Source: JAGOUB01 sp964648045
GTDB lineage: Bacteria > Patescibacteriota > Gracilibacteria > Peribacterales > Peribacteraceae
Length of the DNA: 11,983 nt
NCBI GenBank assembly: GCA_964648045.1
Contig: CAZYNU010000033.1
Span: 1 to 11,983 of the forward strand
Reading direction: 5' to 3'
The position numbers and the translations under genes were made by a program. Under the pieces are notes generated by a model, which was not told the origin of the DNA, searched no databases, and was given only the letters and a program-made list of their open reading frames with translations. Shown here one piece after another: positions 1-5,527 of the stretch (positions within the stretch are counted from its first letter, which is position 1; every line of letters begins with the position of its first letter).

Positions 1-2
1 CG

Positions 3-845
3 TACCACATCCGGCGCTCGGCCCTGCGTGAGTACGTGAAGGCGCCGTGCGTGGTGCACATCGCCACCGAGTTTGCGATCGGCCTCTGGTTCCGTCATGC
101 CTGCGAGAAGTTCGGCGTGCCCTTTACCACCTCATACCACACTGATTTCCCGGCCTACTGCAAAAAGTATATCGGCATGCCCCAGCGTGTTTCGTATGCC
201 TACCTGCGTTGGTTTCACCGGCCGTCACGTTCGGTGCTGGTTACTACACCGACCATGCAGAGCACGCTCCAGCGTCGCCGCTTCAAGAACGTGCGGCTCT
301 GGCACGTCGGTGTCGATCCGGAGTTTTTTCACCCCGCGCCGTCGGTGTTGCCGCCGGGCAAACCGGTGTGCATGTACGTCGGGCGCGTGTCCAAAGAAAA
401 GAGCATCGAGGACTTCCTCAAGACTGGTAACGACGTGCGTAAGGTGGTGGTTGGGGACGGCCCGATCCTCAAAAAGCTCAGTAAGAACTACGGCGAGGTG
501 CAATTCACCGGCAAGCTCCAAGGAGAAGCATTGGCGCGCATGTACGCCTCGGCCGATTGCTTTGTGTTCCCCAGTCGCACCGACACGCTGGGTATGGTGC
601 TGCTCGAAGCGTTGGCGTCGGGCGTACCGATTGCGGCCTATCCGGTGCAGGGGCCTATCGACGTGATTGGCAACCGCCCCAAGCTTGGTTGTTTGGATGA
701 GAATTTAGAGAAGGCGATCGACGTTGCCCTGGCGCGCGGTGATCGTGAGGCCTGTCGCGATTATGCTCTTGGGCGTACGTGGGAACGCTGTGCTCAAGAA
801 TTCCTGGCCGCTCAAGTGCCCTATACGCCGGGCCGAAAGCGATAA
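3..845 (+). CDS. GT4-family glycosyltransferase, 5' end outside window
   Basis: Probable retaining glycosyltransferase of the GT4 (GT-B fold) family, which transfers a sugar from a nucleotide-sugar to a lipid or glycan acceptor at the inner face of the membrane. The frame is open to the left edge (it reads YHIRRSALREYVKAPCVVHI), so the GTG at 36 is only an internal codon and the N-terminal Rossmann domain is cut. Visible family landmarks are SYHTDFPAY, VGVDPEFFHP, the start of the C-terminal domain YVGRVSKEKSIEDFL, VVGDGP, and the donor-binding region FVFPSRTDTLGMVLLEALASG, which is the EX7E-type motif region with its first acidic residue read as D. It most resembles GDP-mannose or UDP-sugar dependent enzymes, but the donor cannot be assigned. 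No terminator follows; the next promoter begins 2 nt after the stop. Confidence 0.9.
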   Translation, partial: YHIRRSALREYVKAPCVVHIATEFAIGLWFRHACEKFGVPFTTSYHTDFPAYCKKYIGMPQRVSYAYLRWFHRPSRSVLVTTPTMQSTLQRRRFKNVRLWHVGVDPEFFHPAPSVLPPGKPVCMYVGRVSKEKSIEDFLKTGNDVRKVVVGDGPILKKLSKNYGEVQFTGKLQGEALARMYASADCFVFPSRTDTLGMVLLEALASGVPIAAYPVQGPIDVIGNRPKLGCLDENLEKAIDVALARGDREACRDYALGRTWERCAQEFLAAQVPYTPGRKR

Positions 846-846
846 A

Positions 847-885
847 TCAGTCGAAAATTGACTGAAATACCAAGTATTGTACAAT
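847..885 (+). promoter_or_regulatory. Promoter with palindrome over the -35 box
   Basis: TTGACT (858-863), a 16-bp spacer and TACAAT (880-885) form a near-consensus sigma70-type promoter for the gene starting at 929. The inverted repeat TCAGTC/GACTGA (847-852 and 860-865, 7-nt loop) overlaps the -35 box, the usual place for a repressor operator. A second small inverted repeat, AATAC/GTATT (866-870 and 874-878), lies in the spacer. The palindrome could instead be a weak terminator for the upstream gene, but no T-tract follows it directly. Confidence 0.7.
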
Positions 886-928
886 TTTTTCGCGTTGCAA
901 TCCGTTCCTTCGAAAAACGAGGTGTCCC

Positions 929-1435
929 GTGTCCATCGCTGCTGTTCCAATTACAGCCGTGTCCCTCTGGGTCGTCCTGACCCGCGACGGCCTCACGGTC
1001 CTCCCGCTTAATCGCCGCGGCATGTTCAATGCCGAAGGCCGAGAGCAGTCCTTCAGAGGGCTCTTGCAGCCCCCCGTCCACGGCAAGACCGAGGGGCGAC
1101 CGCCTCATGTCGCGCTCCTAGCCGAAGTGGAGGAAGAAGGTGGTCCAGCCTTCGCCGCGATGATCCGCAGCATCCTCACCCTCGTCCGCGAACTTTCGCC
1201 GGTGAATGGCGTGCAGCCCTACCGCGTCGATCTTACGCCGGAGCAGTGGGCCACCTACCGCCGCGGCCCCGAATTCACGAATGAAGAGGTTCTCGTCGGG
1301 GTGGCCGATCTCGTAACTTTCGATACTGCTGACCCAGAGCTGGACAAGCCGTCTGCGCGGTCGCCGCGCATGATGTTCGAGGATCACCTCGATGTGCTCA
1401 CTCTGATCCTCGTGCCGTGTCTGCAGGAGGACTGA
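929..1435 (+). CDS. Nudix-like protein with degenerate Nudix box
   Basis: 168-residue soluble protein starting at GTG 929, chosen because GAGG (919-922) lies 6 nt upstream and a good promoter ends at 885. It is one of the few genes here with a leader and a Shine-Dalgarno site. The function is not known. Residues around 50-73 (PPVHGKTEGRPPHVALL followed by AEVEEEGG) line up with the Nudix box PGGKxExGEs...REUxEEtG. However, the Glu of GE is Arg and the Arg of REUxEE is Ala, with one residue missing between. The AEVEEEGG core keeps the metal-binding glutamates. The rest (TRDGLTVLPLNR near the N-terminus, late acidic segments) fits a Nudix fold but proves nothing. It may be a non-hydrolysing or altered Nudix-fold protein. 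The assignment is an inference from the motif alone; expression as a gene is well supported by its own promoter, RBS and terminator. Confidence 0.75.
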   Translation: MSIAAVPITAVSLWVVLTRDGLTVLPLNRRGMFNAEGREQSFRGLLQPPVHGKTEGRPPHVALLAEVEEEGGPAFAAMIRSILTLVRELSPVNGVQPYRVDLTPEQWATYRRGPEFTNEEVLVGVADLVTFDTADPELDKPSARSPRMMFEDHLDVLTLILVPCLQED

Positions 1436-1451
1436 GGCGAACACCGTCTGG

Positions 1452-1480
1452 GCGCCCCTCTCGGAGGGGCGCTATTTTTT
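1452..1480 (+). terminator. Strong intrinsic terminator
   Basis: Perfect 9-bp stem GCGCCCCTC/GAGGGGCGC (1452-1460 and 1464-1472) with a TCG loop, followed by TATTTTTT. It ends the transcript of the Nudix-like gene 16 nt after its stop codon. Confidence 0.92.
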
Positions 1481-1511
1481 GTGCCAACTTGTGCGCCAAT
1501 GATCGTTGTCT

Positions 1512-1520
1512 TGGTACACT
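1512..1520 (+). promoter_or_regulatory. Extended -10 element, leaderless start
   Basis: TGG followed by TACACT (1515-1520) is an extended -10 (TGnTAnnnT) with no convincing -35. The expected transcription start, about 7 nt after the -10, falls on the GTG at 1527, so the protease mRNA would be leaderless. No Shine-Dalgarno sequence is present, which agrees. Confidence 0.55.
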
Positions 1521-1526
1521 CGGCCG

Positions 1527-2480
1527 GTGCGCGGCCTGCTCTCGTTCGTCGTCTTCCTCCTGGTGCTTGGCGTTACCGGCGCGGCACTGCGGTCGCAGTT
1601 GCCGTGCGTGGTGCCGGTGCCGGTCTCGGTAGGCACAATCGACCCCAAGTTTCGTCTCTCTCGCGCCGATCTGGGCGCACTCATGATCGAGGCAAAAGAG
1701 CGTTGGGAATCTGCCGCGGGGCGTCCACTCTTCAACGTGGTCGATACCGGCGGCATTCCTGTGAATGTCGTGTACGACGCCCGTCAGCAGACGACGGAAG
1801 CATTAAAATCGCTCGACGGTGCGATTCAAGTCACCGAAGCGCGTCGCCAGGAAGTGCGTGCCCAGTACCAAAAACTTCGCGACGAGTACGAGGCCAAGGG
1901 TGCCGCCGCCAAGGCCGCCCTGAATGCGTACGAGGTGAAGCAGCGCCAGTTTGAGGCCGATCTCGCCGCCACGTCCAATCCGTCGCCTTTAGAACAATCA
2001 GCGCTTGTTCGCCGCGGCGAAGCGCTGGACCAAGAGTATCGCGCCGTGTTCGCCAGGCAGGCCGCATTGGGCGAGTTGGCCAAGCGCATCAACGAGTTAG
2101 TGGCCGAAGATAACACTCTAGCCCCTGCGCAGAGCGACACCATTGAGGCCTTTAACGACCTGGCCCGTTCGCAGGGCGAAGAGTACCAAACCGGCCTGTA
2201 CACGCATGGGCCGTCGGGGTCATCCATCGATCTCTATGTCTATGAAAATAGCGAGCAACTCTTGCGGTTGCTGATGCATGAAATGGGTCATGCGCTCGGC
2301 GTCGGGCACATCGCCGATGAGCAGTCGCTCATGTACTACCTGAATCTTTCCAAGGAGCCCACCATCACGCCGGCCGATCTGGCCGAATTGACCCAAGTCT
2401 GCCGCCGTGGCGACGTGACTCAGTGGCCGTCGCTTCTTTGGGAGCTGATTACCAGTGGCACGAACTCAGTCCGCGCTTGA
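1527..2480 (+). CDS. Secreted matrixin-type zinc metalloprotease with coiled coil
   Basis: 317-residue predicted extracytoplasmic zinc protease (metzincin, matrixin-like). Starting at GTG 1527 gives a clean signal peptide or membrane anchor (MRGLLSFVVFLLVLGVTGAA); the in-frame TTG at 1506 would add seven residues with no signal character. The zinc site HEMGHALGVGH is at residues 251-261, followed by the Met-turn SLMYY. Residues about 35-83 match the start of a matrixin domain (FRLSRADLGALMIEAKERW, IPVNVVYD). Residues about 84-195 are then a charged, Ala/Gln/Glu/Lys-rich coiled coil before the catalytic part resumes (SIDLYVYENSEQLLRLL). The protease domain therefore appears split by an insertion. 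No propeptide cysteine switch is evident. The 3' end overlaps the convergent msrA gene by 32 bp. Substrate unknown; surface or cell-wall protein processing is a guess. Confidence 0.87.
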   Translation: MRGLLSFVVFLLVLGVTGAALRSQLPCVVPVPVSVGTIDPKFRLSRADLGALMIEAKERWESAAGRPLFNVVDTGGIPVNVVYDARQQTTEALKSLDGAIQVTEARRQEVRAQYQKLRDEYEAKGAAAKAALNAYEVKQRQFEADLAATSNPSPLEQSALVRRGEALDQEYRAVFARQAALGELAKRINELVAEDNTLAPAQSDTIEAFNDLARSQGEEYQTGLYTHGPSGSSIDLYVYENSEQLLRLLMHEMGHALGVGHIADEQSLMYYLNLSKEPTITPADLAELTQVCRRGDVTQWPSLLWELITSGTNSVRA

Positions 2481-2928
2481 GTAAGTACTGCTGATGGTAC
2501 TCCTCGGCCGGAAAGAACGGCGCGGCGTCTGCCACCTGTGTGGCGATGGGCCGAGCAAAACGGCGTTCAGCGGTGAGTGTTGCGATCGCTTTCTCTGCGG
2601 CCGTGCGTTGCTTTTGGTCGTGCGTGAAGATCGCCGAGCGATATTGGCTGCCCACGTCTGGCCCTTGGCGATTGCGTTCGGTGGGATTGTGATTGGCAAA
2701 GAACACTTCAAGCAGCTGTTCGTAGGTCACCTGTGCTGGGTCGTACGTCACTTCCACCGCCTCGGCGTGGCCGGTTTGGTCGGTGCAGACTTGCTCATAG
2801 GTGGGCGTGTCGGTGGATCCGCCGGTATACCCTACGCGCGTCGAGAGTACGCCGGGCAGTGTGCGGAAGGTTTCCTCTACGCCCCAGAAGCAGCCGGCGG
2901 CAAAGGTGGCGGTGGCAGGTTTGGTCAT
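2449..2928 (-). CDS. msrA: Peptide methionine-S-sulfoxide reductase MsrA
   Basis: 159-residue cytosolic enzyme that reduces the S-epimer of methionine sulfoxide in proteins, using a catalytic cysteine recycled by thioredoxin. The signature GCFWGVEE is at residues 12-19 with the nucleophilic Cys. Other family blocks follow in order: VGYTGG, PTYEQVCTDQTGHAEAVEV, YDP, FFANHNPTERNRQGPDVGSQYRS, and the C-terminal GLSSCHW carrying a resolving Cys. Length is that of a stand-alone MsrA; no MsrB domain is fused. It starts 10 nt after the stop of the upstream ABC ATPase gene on the same strand and has no Shine-Dalgarno site, so it is probably co-transcribed with it. Its last 32 bp overlap the end of the convergent protease gene. 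Confidence 0.95.
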   Translation of the reverse strand: MTKPATATFAAGCFWGVEETFRTLPGVLSTRVGYTGGSTDTPTYEQVCTDQTGHAEAVEVTYDPAQVTYEQLLEVFFANHNPTERNRQGPDVGSQYRSAIFTHDQKQRTAAEKAIATLTAERRFARPIATQVADAAPFFPAEEYHQQYLLKRGLSSCHW

Positions 2929-2938
2929 ACAGAGGAGA

Positions 2939-3700
2939 TCAGTCGTCGCTGTGAATGGCGGTGATTTTCACCTTAGGAGCGGCCATTGGAGCGGCGGCGC
3001 TGGCGGCTTTGGCCGGCACGCGCCGGGCGGGAGCGGCCATGGCACGCGTTGCCACCGTGCGCCCCTCCGCCAGGCGCACGATGCGTCCGCCCAGGGCGGC
3101 GGCCACCTCTGGGCTGTGGGTTCCCACAATCACCGTCGCGCCCTGCGCTGCTAGGCGCTGGAGTAGTCCAAGCACCAAGTCGCGCTGCGCGGGGTCCAGG
3201 TCGTCGGTCGGTTCGTCGGCCACCACAATCGACGGCTCCGAGGCGACTGCCCGTGCCACGGCCACCAGTCGCTGTCGACCGGCCGAGAGGGTATGGGGGA
3301 AGGCACGCGCCCATGGCAGGAGTCCAAGGTGCGTGAAAACGGCCTCCAGTCGCAGGCTGATCTCGTGCGGGTCGAGACCGCGCAGTTCCAGAGGCAGGGC
3401 GGCGTTCTCGATGGCGGTCAGGTGCGAAATCAGGCGAAGATCCTGAAAGATGATGCCAAGTTTCTCGCGGTACAGGCGCAACACGGCCGCCGACAGTTTC
3501 TTTAAATCCACGCCATCCACCACCACTCGGCCGTTCGTGGCGCGAATCTCCCGCGTGAGCAGCTTCAGAAGCGTCGTCTTACCCGCGCCGCTGCCGCCCA
3601 CCACAGCCACCAGTTCGCCTGGTTGAATCTGCAGAGCGATATCTTGGAGGGCTTGATTTCCCCCGCGATAGCGCACTCCGGCCTGCTCGAAAGCGATCAT
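2939..3700 (-). CDS. FtsE-like ABC transporter ATPase
   Basis: 253-residue ATP-binding cassette subunit, closest in pattern to FtsE/LolD-type ATPases. Visible motifs: Walker A GGSGAGKTT, Q-loop FQDLRLI (the FtsE-like VFQD[FL]RL form), signature LSAGRQRL (canonical LSGGxQQR, so the final Gln-Arg is changed to Arg-Leu), Walker B VVADEPTDDLD (usual DEPTGNLD), and H-loop GTHS. A 45-residue Ala/Pro/Lys-rich tail follows the cassette and is unusual. The ATG at 3700 is chosen because the family N-terminus MIAFEQAGVRY begins there and an extended -10 lies 7 nt upstream; longer in-frame starts give non-homologous sequence. FtsE normally works with the permease FtsX to control septal wall hydrolases, but no ftsX is adjacent. 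It may be an orphan ftsE or another MacB/LolD-class ATPase. msrA follows 10 nt downstream. Confidence 0.88.
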   Translation of the reverse strand: MIAFEQAGVRYRGGNQALQDIALQIQPGELVAVVGGSGAGKTTLLKLLTREIRATNGRVVVDGVDLKKLSAAVLRLYREKLGIIFQDLRLISHLTAIENAALPLELRGLDPHEISLRLEAVFTHLGLLPWARAFPHTLSAGRQRLVAVARAVASEPSIVVADEPTDDLDPAQRDLVLGLLQRLAAQGATVIVGTHSPEVAAALGGRIVRLAEGRTVATRAMAAPARRVPAKAASAAAPMAAPKVKITAIHSDD

Positions 3701-3707
3701 GGTGAAA

Positions 3708-3716
3708 ATCGTACCA
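3708..3716 (-). promoter_or_regulatory. Extended -10 for ABC ATPase, leaderless
   Basis: On the minus strand, TGG plus TACGAT (3713 to 3708) is followed by 7 nt and the ATG at 3700. There is no recognisable -35 and no Shine-Dalgarno site. The layout matches that of the protease and UDG genes. Confidence 0.5.
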
Positions 3717-3724
3717 CCGTCCAG

Positions 3725-3752
3725 TGGACAGGGGGATTCACCTCGGTAGTAT
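3725..3752 (+). promoter_or_regulatory. Candidate promoter for Cys-rich protein
   Basis: TGGACA (3725-3730), a 16-bp spacer and TAGTAT (3747-3752). It would give a leader of about 17 nt before the ATG at 3776. No Shine-Dalgarno sequence is visible in that leader. It is divergent from the ATPase promoter in the same 75-bp gap. Confidence 0.45.
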
Positions 3753-3775
3753 TGCGATTGACGGTTACCCCTCCC

Positions 3776-4174
3776 ATGACTTCTTTTCGCACAATCCTCC
3801 ACCGCTCTGTTGTTGTCCTCTTCTTGGGGCTCGTCGTGGGCGTTGTCTACCTGCAGGTCTCGGCCGACATGGGTAAGCCGCCCGTGGCGGCTTCGCTCAC
3901 GGAAGACGCCGCTGTCGCCCCCAGTCTACCGGCTGTGTGCGGCGACAAGGTGTGTGCTGCGGGTGAGACGTGCGGTAACTGCGAGATAGACTGCGGCCAG
4001 TGCAAGCAAGCCTACTGCTGCCAGCTCGACACGCAGACATGTGACGGCCCTTTTGGCGCACTCACGCAGAATCCCTGCGATACCCCCGGGTACTCCAACG
4101 TGCTCTACTCGTTCATGGGTGGGCAAGAGACAGAGCGTCAGGCGGCCTTCGAGGCCTGCCAGCTCGCTTGCTGA
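3776..4174 (+). CDS. Membrane-anchored Cys-rich exported protein
   Basis: 132-residue protein of unknown function. Residues about 10-28 (RSVVVLFLGLVVGVVYLQV) form one hydrophobic helix, so the protein is probably anchored with its C-terminal part outside. The exported part carries CGDKVCAAGETCGNC followed by EIDCGQC. This is the CGDGxCxxGETCxNCxxDCG repeat seen in many secreted proteins of Patescibacteria and archaea, possibly disulfide-bonded or metal-binding. YCCQLDTQTC and a C-terminal CQLAC complete the set of Cys pairs. The ATG at 3776 is chosen because the upstream in-frame sequence back to 3623 overlaps the divergent ATPase gene and is not protein-like. It ends 4 nt before the end of convergent rsmG. 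Confidence 0.78.
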   Translation: MTSFRTILHRSVVVLFLGLVVGVVYLQVSADMGKPPVAASLTEDAAVAPSLPAVCGDKVCAAGETCGNCEIDCGQCKQAYCCQLDTQTCDGPFGALTQNPCDTPGYSNVLYSFMGGQETERQAAFEACQLAC

Positions 4175-4178
4175 TGCG

Positions 4179-4832
4179 TTAATCCTTTAGCGCGTCTTTG
4201 TTGAATAGTGGTCGATTCTTCGGTAGGCCATTTTCTCGCGGGAAGCGCTTGCCCAGTGCCGCGCTCTTGGCGAATACCAGCAACTGTCGCTCGCCCCAAT
4301 CGCCGGGCAGCGTATAACGGTCTGTGCGTACAAGATGGGTCGAGAGTGCCGTGCGGGCGTAAAGGCTTTGCTCCAATTCCTCTTCGATATGCAGACTCTT
4401 CCAAAGCACGATGATGCCGCCGGGTCGCGCAAAGGGCGCAGTGATCTCTAGGAGCGTGGTAAGAGGCGCAACTGCGCGAGCCGTCACGCAGTCATACTTC
4501 TCGCGGTGGCTGTCGTCGTGCCCCAGGTCTTCCGCTCGTCCGCCAATGAGACGCACGTTCGCTAGGCCGAGATCGGCGGCAATCCGACCGATCGCATCGA
4601 TCTTCTTTTGGGTGGCATCCAGTCCGGCCACGGCCAAATCGGGACGGGCCATGGCCACGGGCAGCAGCGGGAAGCCTCCGCCCGTTCCTACGTCGAGCAT
4701 CGTTTTGACGGCTGCAAACTCGGGTACGTCCAAGATGGGTAGCGAATCCAGAATGTTTCCGGCCCAACAGGTTTCGGGCGTGCGAAGAGCCGACAGGTTC
4801 AATTTGCTGTTCTCTTCCAAGAAACGCGCCAT
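4179..4832 (-). CDS. rsmG: 16S rRNA (guanine527-N7)-methyltransferase RsmG
   Basis: SAM-dependent methyltransferase that makes m7G527 in the 530 loop of 16S rRNA; loss in other bacteria gives low-level streptomycin resistance. Landmarks: the N-terminal ENSKLNLSALRTPE then NILDSL block, SAM motif I MLDVGTGGGFPLLPVAMARP, GLDATQKKIDAI, VRLIGGRAEDLG, and DCVTARAVAPLTTLLEI. The ATG at 4832 gives 217 residues but cuts into the family's N-terminal helix. In-frame sequence upstream (HLSPDLTGRLERL) fits RsmG well. No ATG, GTG or TTG exists before the in-frame stop, so the true start may be the ATC at 4874, which would be leaderless (231 residues). The gene diverges from pyrE with overlapping promoters. 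Confidence 0.93.
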   Translation of the reverse strand: MARFLEENSKLNLSALRTPETCWAGNILDSLPILDVPEFAAVKTMLDVGTGGGFPLLPVAMARPDLAVAGLDATQKKIDAIGRIAADLGLANVRLIGGRAEDLGHDDSHREKYDCVTARAVAPLTTLLEITAPFARPGGIIVLWKSLHIEEELEQSLYARTALSTHLVRTDRYTLPGDWGERQLLVFAKSAALGKRFPRENGLPKNRPLFNKDALKD

Positions 4833-4877
4833 TAGGCGCTCCAGGCGGCCGGTGAGGTCGGGCGACAGGTGGATGCG

Positions 4878-4906
4878 TTGAGCATCGGCGTCGCGGCTGC
4901 TAGCGT
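4878..4906 (+). promoter_or_regulatory. Promoter for pyrE, leaderless
   Basis: TTGAGC (4878-4883), 17 bp, TAGCGT (4901-4906) preceded by TGC (extended -10), then 6 nt and ATG 4913. Transcription should begin at or next to the A of the start codon. No Shine-Dalgarno site exists. Confidence 0.55.
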
Positions 4907-4909
4907 CAA
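4881..4909 (-). promoter_or_regulatory. Promoter for rsmG, interleaved with pyrE promoter
   Basis: On the minus strand: TTGACG (4909 to 4904), exactly 17 bp, GATGCT (4886 to 4881), then 6 nt and the in-frame codon ATC at 4874. The -10 is imperfect, but the -35 is nearly perfect and the spacing is ideal. Its -35 overlaps the -10 of the pyrE promoter and its -10 overlaps the pyrE -35. Confidence 0.5.
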
Positions 4910-4912
4910 GGC

Positions 4913-5527
4913 ATGAAGCGCTTGAGCGTGGAAGATGCCATCGTCACCGCCGGAGTGGTCAACCTCTCGGTGGAGCCCCGCTTTCCTGTGCGCAGCGGTC
5001 GACTTTCGACCGTCTATTGCGACCTGCGCCGCCTCCTTGCCCACCCCCGCGAGCGCGAGATCGTGGCCGACGCGCTGGCCGAAGAGATTGCCGACGTGCC
5101 GTCCGGCTACGACACTCTGGCTGCTACCGCCAGCGGCGCCATTGCCTGGGGCGCGCTTGTCGCCGCCCATCCTCATCTACAAAAGCCGCTCGTGTATGTC
5201 ACCGCCGAGCCCAAGAAGCATGGCAGCCAGTCGCACATCCACGGCGACCTGCCCGCCAACCACCGCGTGGCGCTTATCGAAGACGTGGTGAACCGCGGCG
5301 GCAGCGCAGCCCGGGCCATCGAGATCCTCCGCGACGAGGGCGCTGCTTGCGTTCACGACGTGTTCGCCATCGTCCGCTACCCGCACTCCCCCGAACTCGA
5401 CCGGCTCGATCCCGTCGTGCAATTGCGTACGCTCGTCGGCATCGAAGCGCTCGTTCGTCTCACGGCCGACCGCCAGGAGCTATCGCGCCGCCAGCTGCAG
5501 GCCGTGCTCGCTGGCCTGGACGCTTAA
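4913..5527 (+). CDS. pyrE: Orotate phosphoribosyltransferase-like protein
   Basis: 204-residue type I phosphoribosyltransferase. OPRT makes orotidine monophosphate from orotate and PRPP in pyrimidine synthesis. Family blocks: SGRLSTVYCDLRRLL (substrate region), SGYDTLAATASGAIAWGAL, the catalytic-loop region VYVTAEPKKHGSQSHIHGDL, and the PRPP loop VALIEDVVNRGGSAARAIEIL. Key positions deviate. The loop keeps Glu, one Lys and His-Gly but lacks the usual Arg-Lys (RKExKxHG reads TAEPKKHG). The PRPP motif has Asn-Arg where Thr-x-Gly normally begins (DDVITTG reads EDVVNRG). It could be a divergent PyrE or a relative with another base or a regulatory role. No other pyr gene is near. It starts from a leaderless promoter, and its stop shares bases with the convergent pheS stop. 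Confidence 0.82.
   Translation: MKRLSVEDAIVTAGVVNLSVEPRFPVRSGRLSTVYCDLRRLLAHPREREIVADALAEEIADVPSGYDTLAATASGAIAWGALVAAHPHLQKPLVYVTAEPKKHGSQSHIHGDLPANHRVALIEDVVNRGGSAARAIEILRDEGAACVHDVFAIVRYPHSPELDRLDPVVQLRTLVGIEALVRLTADRQELSRRQLQAVLAGLDA

Noticed and set aside
2494..2964. 156-codon plus-strand ORF opposite msrA
   Set aside because: Shadow of msrA, which has full family conservation.
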